Positions 15,649 to 24,822 of a stretch of 64,000 nt of DNA are shown here, piece by piece. How positions within the stretch are numbered: position 1 is the stretch's first letter; each line of letters starts with the position of its first letter. The translations under genes were made by a program, and so were the position numbers. Origin of the DNA: Sedimentibacter hydroxybenzoicus DSM 7310 (GTDB lineage Bacteria > Bacillota > Clostridia > Tissierellales > Sedimentibacteraceae); NCBI RefSeq assembly GCF_013403245.1, contig NZ_JACBNQ010000002.1, positions 248,001-312,000 of the forward strand, written 5' to 3'. Under the pieces are notes generated by a model. That model was not told the DNA's origin. It did no database searches and worked only from the letters and a program-made list of their open reading frames with translations.

Positions 15649-16443
15649 TTATCCTCTTAGATACATATACTTTTCATATTCTATGTTTGTGCTCAAAGAA
15701 AGAAATTCAATGATTTTGTTTTTTACATTCCTCCTGGTAGCATATCTTTTTAGTGTTGCCATGTTTATGTCGTACTTTTCAAATATACCTTCAAGGATAT
15801 TTGCTAATTCCTTACCTTGATACATAACAAATAAGCTTTTATTTGCAAATAAATCTACTATTATTTTTTCTATCTTAGGTACCGTTATTTTATTTATAAC
15901 CTGTAAAGGGGAATCCATTACTAAGTTTATTACTAGTATATTACTTTTACCGGATAGAAGATATTTATCAATTTCATATTTACTTGGATTTAAATATACA
16001 TTTTCATATAAATCTTGAAGACTTTCAAATACGGATTTTGCAGCTATTTTTTCAACTTCAATAATTGTAGTATTATTTATTGGCTGGTGTATCATAAATT
16101 CATGTAGCCATTTAGTGTTCCAAATACTAAATTTTGCATAATGGAAGTTGTTTTTTATGTTTTTGAATATAATCATTGTCTTATTTTCTATATATGGATT
16201 GTATTCATTTTTTTCAAATACATTTTGAACATAATATAGGTGATTATTGTCATGTAACTTGTAAATACCTCTTTTTACGTCTATAATAATATTTTCATTT
16301 CTCAACCTATGAACTCTCCATCTGAATGTTGATTCTTTTAACTCGGGTTCATATAATAAATAAAAATTGTATAGCTCTTGTTTTGAAAAAGGTCTATATT
16401 CAAATTGTTTTTTTAAGTCAGAGAGTATTAGTTTTTCGTTCAT
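15649..16443 (-). CDS. AbiEi-like antitoxin / transcriptional regulator (DUF6577 type)
   Basis: About 264 residues. The N-terminal winged-helix part (SKQELYNFY...STFRWRVHRLRNENIIIDVKRGIYKL) is typical of AbiEi antitoxins, which repress the abiE promoter and neutralise the AbiEii nucleotidyltransferase. AAAGGA lies 8 bases before the ATG at 16443; an upstream ATG at 16461 lacks one. The stop is 4 bases before the toxin start codon, the usual coupled order. Since the toxin appears decayed, this may be an orphan antitoxin. Codon use is more A/T-rich than in neighbours, which fits acquired defence DNA. Confidence 0.65.
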   Translation of the reverse strand: MNEKLILSDLKKQFEYRPFSKQELYNFYLLYEPELKESTFRWRVHRLRNENIIIDVKRGIYKLHDNNHLYYVQNVFEKNEYNPYIENKTMIIFKNIKNNFHYAKFSIWNTKWLHEFMIHQPINNTTIIEVEKIAAKSVFESLQDLYENVYLNPSKYEIDKYLLSGKSNILVINLVMDSPLQVINKITVPKIEKIIVDLFANKSLFVMYQGKELANILEGIFEKYDINMATLKRYATRRNVKNKIIEFLSLSTNIEYEKYMYLRG

Positions 16444-16594
16444 ATTAACAATCCTTTCCATAAATCAAACATTGGCATATTTTTTAAATTTGACGTTTGT
16501 TTGATGAACCGAATAAAAATATTTTGATTCTTTATAATGCTATAAATAAGTGGTATAATTAATATATAAACTAGATTTTAGGCAGGAGTTTATT

Positions 16595-17641
16595 ATGGCT
16601 GACAATATTAAAATTGCAATATTAGGATTCGGTAACGTGGGAAAAGCATTTGCTAAGCTTTTAACGGAAAAACAGGAAGAGATATTTAATAAATTCAATT
16701 TAAATGTTGATGTAACGGCTGTTTCAACAAGGTCAAAAGGATGCTTGGTCAATGAAGATGGAATTGATCTGATCAGTACATTAAATGACCTGGAAAAATA
16801 TAATCATTTTGATGAAGGTAAAAGAGATTACAAGGAAATAAGTTCAATGGAAGTTGCCGAAAATGTTAATTATGATATTCTCTTTGAGTTAACCCCTCTT
16901 CAGATATTTTCAGGTCAGCCGGCAACAGATCATATAAAAGCAGCACTAAACAGAAGGAAACACGCAGTAAGTGCAAACAAGGGGCCGATTGCATGGTCAT
17001 TTGAATCCTTGCGTGATTTAGCTAAGAAAAATGAAGTTCTTTTTTACTATGAAACAACGGTAATGGATGGGACACCGGTATTCAATCTTGTGGATGAAAC
17101 CCTGAAATTCTGCAAGGTAACAGAAGTAAAGGGGATATTAAACTCAACCACAAACTTTGTTTTAGAAGAAATTGCAAAGGGCAAATTATACGATGAGGTT
17201 ATAGAGGAAGGGAAGAAAAGGGGCTTTGTTGAGGAAGATCCCTCTATGGATATAGAGGGGTGGGATGCGGCAGCCAAGACGGCAGCACTTTTAAATGTCC
17301 TCATGGGAGCAGACATAACTCCATACGACGTTGACAGAAAAGGTATAGAGGACATAACGTATGAACAAATAAAAGAAGCAGAAAAAAGAGGAAACGTGAT
17401 TAAGCTCCTTTGTTATGGAGGTATCGAGAACGGCAAGGTCACAGCAAGAGTGAAACCGGAGGAAGTAGATAAAAATTCCATGCTTGCAGCCATAACAGGT
17501 ACAACATCAATAGTCAGCATTACGACGGATTTGATGGGCACTGTATCCATAGTGGAGCATGAGCCGGAAATAGAACAAACGGCTTATGGGGTGTTCAGCG
17601 ATTTGATAAGAGTGCTGAATAATATTTCGTTGACAAATTAA
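16595..17641 (+). CDS. hom: Homoserine dehydrogenase
   Basis: Reduces aspartate semialdehyde to homoserine, the branch point to methionine and threonine. GFGNVGKAFAKLL is the NAD(P) loop; VSANKGP holds a catalytic Lys; EVKGILNSTTNFVL and DPSMDIEGWDAAAKTA are the substrate-binding and catalytic regions. At 348 residues it lacks the C-terminal ACT domain of longer enzymes, so allosteric feedback by threonine is unlikely. GGCAGGAG precedes the ATG, and TATAAT about 16553 may be its promoter. It probably supplies homoserine to MetA encoded at 34.5 kb. Transcribed with the MBL gene downstream (about 47-base gap) or separately. Confidence 0.95.
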   Translation: MADNIKIAILGFGNVGKAFAKLLTEKQEEIFNKFNLNVDVTAVSTRSKGCLVNEDGIDLISTLNDLEKYNHFDEGKRDYKEISSMEVAENVNYDILFELTPLQIFSGQPATDHIKAALNRRKHAVSANKGPIAWSFESLRDLAKKNEVLFYYETTVMDGTPVFNLVDETLKFCKVTEVKGILNSTTNFVLEEIAKGKLYDEVIEEGKKRGFVEEDPSMDIEGWDAAAKTAALLNVLMGADITPYDVDRKGIEDITYEQIKEAEKRGNVIKLLCYGGIENGKVTARVKPEEVDKNSMLAAITGTTSIVSITTDLMGTVSIVEHEPEIEQTAYGVFSDLIRVLNNISLTN

Positions 17642-17688
17642 ATGTATTATAATAATATCAAGCAGGAAGAAATGATTTGGAGATGAAA

Positions 17689-18597
17689 ATGAATACAATA
17701 AAAGTGATGGGCGACACGTATTGCATTGATGTGGGCAATTCTTATATACCATTTTATAAATTAAATGAAAAAGATATCATCCTGTTAGATACAGGACACA
17801 TACATGAAAGAGAAATGATAGAATCAGCTATAGAAGAAAATGAATTTAATATAAAAGGTATAATTAACAGCCACGGTCATCCTGACCACGTGGCAAACAA
17901 CCAGTATTTAAAGAATAAATACAACTGTCTTATTGCTGCACCAATGTATGAAGCACAAATTTGCAGCTCGGCCATTAATCTTAAGGCATATTATAATGAC
18001 AACACCCTTACGGAAATAAAAGATAAATATGGATATATGCTGTTTGAAACAGACTTTTATATAACAGATAAGCAAAATGAGATAAATTTTTGCGGAGTAG
18101 AATTTAGAATATTTCATACTCCAGGCCATAGTCCCTCACATATTTGCATTACAACTCCTGATAATGTTGGCTATGTAGCAGACGCTCTGGTAAGCTATGA
18201 AATAATTGAAACAGCCAAAATACCCTTTGATTTTGTGTTGCTGGAGGACTTGAAAAGCAAGGACAAGCTATTAAGCTATGACTGTGATATTTACATTGTT
18301 GCACACAAAGGAATATATGATGATATAACAAATCTTATAGCTGACAATATTGCCTTTTACATCCATCGGGCAGAAAAAACATATGAATTAATTAACGGCA
18401 GAATGACAATGGGAGAAATAGTTAAGCAAGCTTCTATAAAATTTAATGTTAATTTAAGCAACATATATAAATATGACATGATTAGAAGAATGCTGCAATG
18501 CCATACAGATTATCTTTATGAAACAGGCAAAATAAGATTAGTGATAGACAAAGGCTTCAGAAAATATGAAAGAAAAAACAACCCTCTGAATTCATAA
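17689..18597 (+). CDS. MBL-fold metallo-hydrolase
   Basis: About 302 residues. The metal site SHGHPDH (HxHxDH), later H in FHTPGHSPSH, and the Asp in YVADALVS are those of the metallo-beta-lactamase fold. The C-terminal extension with MTMGEIVKQASIKF resembles LACTB2-like or hydroxyacylglutathione hydrolase relatives that have a winged-helix tail. A TTG (17677) and ATG (17683) are also in frame; the ATG used here has GGAG 6 bases before it. Substrate unknown, perhaps thioester or glyoxal adducts, but nothing in the context decides. Confidence 0.85.
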   Translation: MNTIKVMGDTYCIDVGNSYIPFYKLNEKDIILLDTGHIHEREMIESAIEENEFNIKGIINSHGHPDHVANNQYLKNKYNCLIAAPMYEAQICSSAINLKAYYNDNTLTEIKDKYGYMLFETDFYITDKQNEINFCGVEFRIFHTPGHSPSHICITTPDNVGYVADALVSYEIIETAKIPFDFVLLEDLKSKDKLLSYDCDIYIVAHKGIYDDITNLIADNIAFYIHRAEKTYELINGRMTMGEIVKQASIKFNVNLSNIYKYDMIRRMLQCHTDYLYETGKIRLVIDKGFRKYERKNNPLNS

Positions 18598-18612
18598 ATA
18601 TCAGAGGGTGTT
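18581..18612. terminator. Hairpin shared by convergent MBL and rhodanese genes
   Basis: ACCCTCTGA and TCAGAGGGT form a 9-base stem that starts inside the MBL coding end and is followed by TGTTT. It lies between the two converging stop codons and probably ends both transcripts. Confidence 0.7.
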
Positions 18613-18626
18613 TAATATTTAAATTT

Positions 18627-19016
18627 CTACTTAACAATTCCATACGGCCAGTCGTTAATACCGCCAAAATCATACACATCTGTATAGCCCATTTTAATTA
18701 AGTCTTTTGCGGCAGTGGCACTTCTGTTTCCGCTCCTGCAATATACAAGAATCTTAGCATCCTTGTAAGGAACAAATTCCCCTGTCTTACTTGCTATTTC
18801 AGTTACCGGCAGCAATATAGCATTTTTAATATGTCCGCTGTCGTATTCTTCCTGGGTTCTGACATCAAGTATGATTACATCCTCACTGTCAATTATGGAT
18901 TTTGCTTCTTCTGCACTGATTTTTTTATAAACTGTTTTACTTGTATTATCATTCATGCTAGTACATCCTGTAAAAATTATTGTCACTATAAATAGTATTA
19001 TCAAAATTCTTTTCAT
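18627..19016 (-). CDS. Rhodanese-domain lipoprotein
   Basis: 129 residues. The signal peptide ends in IIFTGC, so C18 would carry the lipid and the protein would sit outside the membrane. A single rhodanese domain follows, with VIILDVRTQEEYDSGHI and the active-site loop CRSGNRS (C93). It may transfer sulfane sulfur at the cell surface or handle sulfide; no partner is adjacent. It is preceded by about 200 bases without genes, shared with the divergent nitroreductase gene. Single-domain, short of the two-domain thiosulfate sulfurtransferases. Confidence 0.9.
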   Translation of the reverse strand: MKRILIILFIVTIIFTGCTSMNDNTSKTVYKKISAEEAKSIIDSEDVIILDVRTQEEYDSGHIKNAILLPVTEIASKTGEFVPYKDAKILVYCRSGNRSATAAKDLIKMGYTDVYDFGGINDWPYGIVK

Positions 19017-19233
19017 TAATATATTCCATCCTCATAGTTATAAATTATGTGATAGATTATACCCTTAAGTATTCAATCTAAACAATTGTAAAGCTTAGTG
19101 CCATATGAAGATTAAAAAGAAAGAGAGATTTAAGGAAAATTTAAGCAAAATAAAATTGAAAATTATATTTTGTATGATAGAATAAAAATAAGTAAGCAGA
19201 TTTAAATTTATGAGGTTAAGTTGGGTGACAAAT

Positions 19234-20070
19234 ATGGAATACAAAAAATCAGTAATTGATTTAATTAAAGAAAGAAAATCTACAAGGACTTATGACGGCA
19301 GAACTTTGGAAGAAGTGGATTTAAAGAAATTTAATTCCTATTTAGACGAAGTAAATAATGAAAACAAAATCAAAGCAAGGTTTAAAATTGTTTCAAATCT
19401 GGGAATTGGCAAAGATGAATCTAAAAAATTAGGAACGTATGGATTTATTCAAGGTGCTGGTTCATATGTTATAGGAATCATGGATAAGGATGAGAATGAT
19501 GCTTTAGAGTTTGGCAATATATTTGAAAGGATAGTTCTGTTTGCCGCTGATTTGGGGATACAGACCTGTTGGCTGGGAGGAACATTCAATAAAGAAAATT
19601 TTCACCAGATATCAGAATTAAATGACAGTGAATTTATAGCAATAATATCGCCGGTGGGATATAAAAAGGATAAAAGGCGCGTTTTTGAGACAGCAATGAG
19701 AGCGGCAGTCGGTGCCGATAAAAGAAAGACGTGGAGAGAATTGTTTTTTAATAAAAATATGCAGCCGTTAGATGAAAAGGATGCGGGTGAATATAAGATA
19801 CCTCTTGAAATGGTAAGATTAGGTCCGTCAGCATCCAACAAACAGCCTTGGAGAGTTATCAAGGATGAAAATATAATTCATTTTTTTGTCTGCAGGACTA
19901 AGGGTTATGGAATTACAGGGTATGACCTGCAATTGAATGATATAGGCATAGCAAAATGTCATTTTGATTTAACGCTGAATGAATTGGGAATAAAGGGCAG
20001 ATGGCAGAAACTAAAGAATGATTATGCTCCTAATGATTGGGAATATGCTGTATCATGGGTTGCCGATTAA
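19234..20070 (+). CDS. Nitroreductase-family protein (TM1586 type)
   Basis: 278 residues. VIDLIKERKSTRTYDGR and later EMVRLGPSASNKQPWRVI are the flavin-contacting segments of the nitroreductase fold, here as an internally duplicated TM1586-type 'putative TM nitroreductase'. These FMN proteins act on unknown electron acceptors, some possibly lacking bound flavin. A longer frame starts at ATG 19210, but GGGTG sits before the ATG used. patB-like gene follows 34 bases on with its own GGAGG, so they may form an operon. Confidence 0.8.
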   Translation: MEYKKSVIDLIKERKSTRTYDGRTLEEVDLKKFNSYLDEVNNENKIKARFKIVSNLGIGKDESKKLGTYGFIQGAGSYVIGIMDKDENDALEFGNIFERIVLFAADLGIQTCWLGGTFNKENFHQISELNDSEFIAIISPVGYKKDKRRVFETAMRAAVGADKRKTWRELFFNKNMQPLDEKDAGEYKIPLEMVRLGPSASNKQPWRVIKDENIIHFFVCRTKGYGITGYDLQLNDIGIAKCHFDLTLNELGIKGRWQKLKNDYAPNDWEYAVSWVAD

Positions 20071-20104
20071 TAAATGACTTTAAGATAGCGGAGGAACAAA
20101 AACA

Positions 20105-21316
20105 ATGAAATATGATTTTACGAGTATAATTGACCGCAGGGGCAGAGATTCTATTGCCGTGGATTTGATGGAGGGTCGCAATCCGGGGGCACCGAAAGAA
20201 GGGTTTGATGTAATTCCCATGTGGGTTGCGGATATGAATTTTCCTACTGTGCCGACTATTCAGGAGGCGATAATTGAGCGTGCGAAGCACCCTATGTTTG
20301 GATATTTTGAGTTGAGGGATGAATATTATGATTCTATAATCAGATGGCATGAAGCACGCCACGGAGTGAAAGGCTTGGAGGCAGAACATATAGGGTATGA
20401 GAATGGTGTTCTTGGATGTGTGGTATCGACGATTAATGCGTTTTCCGCTCCTGGTGATTGTGTTTTGATTCATGCTCCTACATATATTGGCTTCACATCA
20501 TCCGTGGAAAACAGCGGACGCAAGATTATTCTCAGCGACCTTGTGTTGGACGAAAAAGGTATATGGCGTATGGACTACGATGATATGGAAGCTAAACTGA
20601 AAAAACATAAAATTCATATTGCAATATTTTGTTCCCCACACAATCCATGCGGACGTGTATGGGAGCGTGAAGAAATAGAAAGGGCAATGGAAATTTATAA
20701 AAGGAATGATTGTGTCGTAATTTCCGATGAAATCTGGAGCGATATTATTTTATACGGAAACAAGCACATTCCTACTCAAAGTGTAAGTGAGGATGCCCGC
20801 AATCGTACTATTGCTGTTTATGCACCCAGCAAGACATTCAATATTGCAGGATTGGTGGGTGCGTATCATATAATTTACAACGCGTATCTTCGTGATCGCG
20901 TGAGAGCACAGAGCAGCAAACCTCATTATAATGAAGCAAATGTTCTTTCTGTTCATGCATTGATTGGAGCTTACAAGCAGGAAGGTCATGAATGGGTTGA
21001 TGAATTGTGTCAAGTGCTCGCTGAAAATATTGATTATGCAAGTGAACACATCGATAATAGCTATAAAGGAATTAAATTTTTAAAACCTCAAGGCACATAC
21101 ATGCTGTATCTTGATTGTGAGGAGTGGTGTAAAAAACATGATATGACACTTGAGCAGCTATATAAAGCAGGAACTGATGTAGGAGTTGCGTGGCAGGACG
21201 GTCGACCTTTCAATCGTCCTTATACAATTCGTTTAAATTTAGCTTTGCCAAAATCAAAGGTTATTGAGGCGTTTGAACGCTTGGATAAATACGTGTTTAA
21301 TGTTAAGGAGGCTTAA
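20105..21316 (+). CDS. patB: MalY/PatB-family PLP-dependent C-S beta-lyase
   Basis: 403 residues of fold-type I aminotransferase. IPMWVADMNFPTVPTI is the MalY/PatB N-terminal signature; SPHNPCGRVW and YAPSKTFNIAGL hold the PLP-binding Asn and Lys; TIRLNLALP has the carboxylate-binding Arg. PatB-type enzymes split cystathionine or cysteine to ammonia, pyruvate and a thiol. With metA and metY elsewhere in the window it could close a transsulfuration route to homocysteine or degrade cysteine. GCGGAGGAA stands before the ATG. It ends just before a terminator shared with mgsA. Confidence 0.88.
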   Translation: MKYDFTSIIDRRGRDSIAVDLMEGRNPGAPKEGFDVIPMWVADMNFPTVPTIQEAIIERAKHPMFGYFELRDEYYDSIIRWHEARHGVKGLEAEHIGYENGVLGCVVSTINAFSAPGDCVLIHAPTYIGFTSSVENSGRKIILSDLVLDEKGIWRMDYDDMEAKLKKHKIHIAIFCSPHNPCGRVWEREEIERAMEIYKRNDCVVISDEIWSDIILYGNKHIPTQSVSEDARNRTIAVYAPSKTFNIAGLVGAYHIIYNAYLRDRVRAQSSKPHYNEANVLSVHALIGAYKQEGHEWVDELCQVLAENIDYASEHIDNSYKGIKFLKPQGTYMLYLDCEEWCKKHDMTLEQLYKAGTDVGVAWQDGRPFNRPYTIRLNLALPKSKVIEAFERLDKYVFNVKEA

Positions 21317-21370
21317 AGCAAGATTTAATATTGTTTCAAACTTGGACAAAATTGTAATAGTTACATTAGA

Positions 21371-21420
21371 CCTGAAGACGGTCGTGTTATTTATTAAACA
21401 GAACCGTCTTCAGGATTTTT
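21371..21420. terminator. Bidirectional terminator between patB and mgsA
   Basis: CCTGAAGACGGT and ACCGTCTTCAGG form a perfect 12-base stem with a 20-base loop, followed by ATTTTT. The right arm encodes the last residues of MgsA, whose stop codon lies in the loop. Confidence 0.75.
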
Positions 21421-21831
21421 CCTAATATACTCTGTATCCATATAGTTGGAATTCAGCAGAAAATCTGCTGTTGATACGTTTGTGGCCACTGGTATGTCGT
21501 AAAGCACGGCTATTCTTAGCAGTGCCTTTACGTCAGGATCATGGGGTTGTGATGATAAAGGATCCCAGAAGAAAATCATGAAATCAATCTTACCTTCTAC
21601 TATGGAAGCCCCGATTTGCTGATCGCCACCTAATGGACCACTTTCAAATGCCATTATTGGAAGAGATGTTTCTTCAACTATCATTCTTACCGTAGTGCCT
21701 GTTCCGCACAGAAAATGCTTTGACAATATTTCTTTATTTTTTTTAACCCAATTAAGGAGCTGAACTTTTTTGCCATCATGGGCTATTAACGCAATATTTT
21801 TTTGTTTTTTTATATCGTTTAGTTTTCTCAT
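21394..21831 (-). CDS. mgsA: Methylglyoxal synthase
   Basis: Converts dihydroxyacetone phosphate to methylglyoxal and phosphate, a bypass that frees phosphate when triose phosphates build up. [10 protein letters not shown], the STGTTG-like [18 protein letters not shown] with the catalytic Asp, and [30 protein letters not shown]-type tail identify it. The length, about 145 residues, is normal. The ATG at 21831 has AGGAAG before it; a longer TTG start at 21852 would overlap the upstream gene. It is the last gene of a three-gene minus-strand group with an unknown protein and a phosphoesterase. Confidence 0.94.
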   Translation of the reverse strand: MRKLNDIKKQKNIALIAHDGKKVQLLNWVKKNKEILSKHFLCGTGTTVRMIVEETSLPIMAFESGPLGGDQQIGASIVEGKIDFMIFFWDPLSSQPHDPDVKALLRIAVLYDIPVATNVSTADFLLNSNYMDTEYIRKNPEDGSV

Positions 21832-21838
21832 AGTCTTC

Positions 21839-22831
21839 CTACTGCTTAACAAGTGATTTTTCCATCAATTCCAAAGTTTTAATATCTTCTGTTTTTAATT
21901 TATCATACAAAATTTGTCTATACTTTTTAGATTCGTCAGGCTTGTTTTTTTTGCCCTTAGCGGTATTGATGTCATACCAATAAACCTTTTTATTTTTGTA
22001 ATATAAATCAAAGTCAACAAGTCTTTTGCCATCAATTGTATATTCTAATGCCATTAAAATCTTTTTAACCTCTTGTGGTGTAAAAAATGTAAATAATCTT
22101 ACCTGATAGGTTAGTACAAAATAAAGCATTACAGCATAGTCTTTGGTCCAGCTTTCACCTAAAATCATTCCTACTTCTAACTTTGAGAACACGAACATTA
22201 ATCTGTCATAGTTTTCTTTATATTTATCGGCAGCATCATATATATTAATTCTAAGCTCATACCACTGGCTGTCATTTAAGCTTTGGGTAACAAGCCGTAA
22301 TCCCTCTAATCGTAATCTTTCTTGAACTTCCTTTATCGGTTGTTGAATAAGCAGCTTAATATCCAAAAGATCTGCAACCGGACCGCTAAGTGCCTTATCG
22401 GTAAAAGAAATGATAGTATCATCCTTTTCTCCCAGACCAATTCCACCTATCAAATCAACTTCTTTACCGGCAAATATTTCTTTAAGCTTATCTATTAGCT
22501 TGTTTTCGTTACTATGTATACGCACGACTATTGATGCAGGTCCCATATCCAACCTTTGAACAAGGTGACATGCGTGGCTGTTTATTATTGAAGAAAGTAT
22601 AACTGTCGAAGCATTATTGACAAGAACAATTTTTTTTGCATCCTCTACATAAGTTTTTTCATGATTGATATCCGTTATGAAGCAAAGAGTGCTATATTCT
22701 GATGATTTTTCCATTCCTTCCTTGTAATCTGTGAATTCACCATTGAGACTTGTTTCTAAAAAATTTGCAACTTCATCAATTTTTTCACTCCTGATAAATA
22801 AATAACGTGGTCCCATTCTGAATAATAGCAT
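21839..22831 (-). CDS. Unknown 330-residue protein next to mgsA
   Basis: I do not recognise it. Residues 1-60 ([21 protein letters not shown]) look like a small alpha/beta domain; no signal peptide, membrane helix or Cys cluster is seen. The middle has [29 protein letters not shown]; the C-terminal third is rich in Tyr and Lys ([27 protein letters not shown]) and helical. It may start at the later Met (22816). It lies 7 bases before mgsA and 15 after the phosphoesterase gene, so all three are probably one transcript. Cytoplasmic protein, function unknown. Confidence 0.75.
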   Translation of the reverse strand: MLLFRMGPRYLFIRSEKIDEVANFLETSLNGEFTDYKEGMEKSSEYSTLCFITDINHEKTYVEDAKKIVLVNNASTVILSSIINSHACHLVQRLDMGPASIVVRIHSNENKLIDKLKEIFAGKEVDLIGGIGLGEKDDTIISFTDKALSGPVADLLDIKLLIQQPIKEVQERLRLEGLRLVTQSLNDSQWYELRINIYDAADKYKENYDRLMFVFSKLEVGMILGESWTKDYAVMLYFVLTYQVRLFTFFTPQEVKKILMALEYTIDGKRLVDFDLYYKNKKVYWYDINTAKGKKNKPDESKKYRQILYDKLKTEDIKTLELMEKSLVKQ

Positions 22832-22846
22832 ATAATATCCCCTTTC

Positions 22847-23476
22847 TTACAATCCGATTCTTTTTAACTTCATTCCTCTTGAAACATTTGTATTAACAGG
22901 ATATTCTAAATGGAATACCCTCTTGTCTGACAAATCAATTATATTGATATTCAATAATCCGTTTAGACCAATCGTCCCATTTTCATTGTAATGAGCAGGC
23001 TCGAAGCTATGACCATAAAGATTGAAATCAATATTATTATATGAATTATCTTTGTAATAATGGCTGACTGAGATATTACAACCATTGATTGTCAGGGTAT
23101 CATCTTCCAGTATTGTACCTTTTTTGGTTAATTGACTGACTGTTTTATAATCATCATGGTTACCCAATACATAATAGATTTTTGTAAACTCATTTTTTTC
23201 TAATCTCTCAATAAACCTTTTAATACCTTTAAAATAACAATCAATCCGGTTTTTATAAATTTCAAGCTTAATATTATCCGCCATATCACCGGTGTGTATA
23301 ATGTATTGAGGCTTTAATATATCAACAATTCTATAAATATAACTGTAAATATCTACAGGAGTATCACTTATATGCAATAGTATAGGTCCTTTTATATCTT
23401 TCAACAGTTCCTTTGATATATAAGGATAATTAAATAAGGATAACAATCTTACATAGGCATTCTTAAAGTTTTTCAT
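22847..23476 (-). CDS. Calcineurin-like metallophosphoesterase
   Basis: About 209 residues. LLHISDTPVDI (D-x-x in place of the usual D-x-H), IIHTGDMADN, LGNHDD, SVSHYY and LYGHSFEP are the five metal-binding blocks of the calcineurin-like fold. Thr instead of His in the first block is a variation that could change metal site geometry. An upstream TTG gives 214 residues, but GGAGG is 8 bases before the ATG at 23476. First gene of the group that ends with mgsA. Substrate unknown; could be a nucleotide or phosphodiester. Confidence 0.85.
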   Translation of the reverse strand: MKNFKNAYVRLLSLFNYPYISKELLKDIKGPILLHISDTPVDIYSYIYRIVDILKPQYIIHTGDMADNIKLEIYKNRIDCYFKGIKRFIERLEKNEFTKIYYVLGNHDDYKTVSQLTKKGTILEDDTLTINGCNISVSHYYKDNSYNNIDFNLYGHSFEPAHYNENGTIGLNGLLNINIIDLSDKRVFHLEYPVNTNVSRGMKLKRIGL

Positions 23477-23637
23477 GTAATTTTCCTCCAAGCATTGCTA
23501 TGGTATGCCTTTTTATTTAATATTATTATATACAATCTTTTTAATTAAAGCAAGAAAGTAACTTTTTCATATTTTTTTGATTAAGAAATATATTTTGGGT
23601 ATAAGCATTATATAATATTTAAAAGGAGAGTGATGCG

Positions 23638-24636
23638 ATGAAAGCAATGGTAATAAATAAATTTGGAGGACCCGAAGTATTTGAGCTGGTTGATATGCCT
23701 AAACCGGAGCTAAAGCCCGGATACGTGTTGGTAAGAGTTATGGCAAGCAGTGTAAACCCATTTGAGGTAAAGCTTAGGTCAGGACTTTTACCTGAGATTA
23801 CTCCACCGTTTCCTGCTGTATTAAATGCAGATTTTTCGGGGATAGTTATTAAGAACGGGGAAAACGTTGAACTATACAGACCGGGAGATGAAGTTTTTGG
23901 GTTCATAGGCGGTTTGTTAGATGAAAGTGGAGCTCTTACAGAATATGCTATAGTTGACGAAGAGCTTTTGTGCATGAAGCCGAATAATGTGGATTTTAAA
24001 ACTGCAGCATTATTTCCGTTGGTAAGCATCACTGCATATCGGGCAATTATGGAAAAATCCAACATTAAGCCCAATGATAAGGTTCTGATTCACGGAGCAG
24101 CAGGTGGAGTAGGTCATATGGCGGTCCAATTTGCAAAAATGTTGAATGCAACAGTTTATGCCACAGTTTCAAGTGATGAAAAAGCGGAAATTGCTGAACA
24201 TCTTGGCGCAGACTACGTTATAAATTATAAAAAAGTAAGTGTGGATCAATATGTGAAAGAATTCACAGACGGAAAGGGATTTGATGTAGTTTTTGATACC
24301 ATAGGTTGTGAAAACCTAATCAACAGCTTTAAGGCGGTAAAACCGGAAGGTCTTGTGCTAACAACCAATTCGAGGGTTTCTTTAGATTTAACTCTGATTC
24401 ATCACAAGTCAATAACATTTAAAACAATTTATATTGTATTACCGATTGTAAACAATGAACACCGATATGAAATAGGAAATACATTAAATGAAATCAAAAA
24501 GCTTATTGAGACGGGGGATTTAACTATTTATAGGGACGAAAATGAATTTTCCTTTTCGGAAATAGCTAAAGCTCATCAATACTATCAGGACGGAAATACT
24601 ACAGCTAAAATTTCTTTAATAAACGATTTGATTTAA
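23638..24636 (+). CDS. Quinone oxidoreductase-like (MDR family), second paralogue
   Basis: 332 residues, aligning over its full length with the 12906 gene. GroES-like N-domain, then VLIHGAAGGVGHMAVQFAK, the NADPH loop; DVVFDTIGCENL follows. No zinc ligands. AAAAGGAGAG stands 9 bases before the ATG. The sequence TTTTGGGTATAA lies 45 bases before the start codon in both copies, so promoter and gene were duplicated together and both may answer to one regulator. Likely reduces quinones or electrophiles with NADPH. Confidence 0.87.
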   Translation: MKAMVINKFGGPEVFELVDMPKPELKPGYVLVRVMASSVNPFEVKLRSGLLPEITPPFPAVLNADFSGIVIKNGENVELYRPGDEVFGFIGGLLDESGALTEYAIVDEELLCMKPNNVDFKTAALFPLVSITAYRAIMEKSNIKPNDKVLIHGAAGGVGHMAVQFAKMLNATVYATVSSDEKAEIAEHLGADYVINYKKVSVDQYVKEFTDGKGFDVVFDTIGCENLINSFKAVKPEGLVLTTNSRVSLDLTLIHHKSITFKTIYIVLPIVNNEHRYEIGNTLNEIKKLIETGDLTIYRDENEFSFSEIAKAHQYYQDGNTTAKISLINDLI

Positions 24637-24680
24637 AAAGGATTTTTCAGAAAAATATTTGTAATTAAGCATTATAATAT

Positions 24681-24709
24681 AACCTTGCAGTAAATGCTGC
24701 AGGGTTTTT
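24681..24709 (+). terminator. Terminator after the second oxidoreductase
   Basis: AACCTTGCAG-TAAATG-CTGCAGGGTTTTTG: a stem of about nine pairs followed by T5G T5. Confidence 0.85.
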
Positions 24710-24742
24710 GTTTTTCGCAAATATTCTTATAACAATAAAATA

Positions 24743-24794
24743 TTATCGTAAAACGATAAATAATTATTGACTTATATAAAAAAATTGATATAAT
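24743..24794 (+). promoter_or_regulatory. Promoter with upstream palindrome for the DUF2975-HTH-DUF4173 operon
   Basis: TTGACT (24767-24772) and TATAAT (24789-24794) are 16 bases apart. Just upstream lies TTATCG-TAAAA-CGATAA (24743-24759), a perfect 6+6 palindrome and a candidate site for the HTH protein encoded in the operon. Confidence 0.6.
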
Positions 24795-24822
24795 TATGAT
24801 TACAAATAACTAGGAGGCAGTT

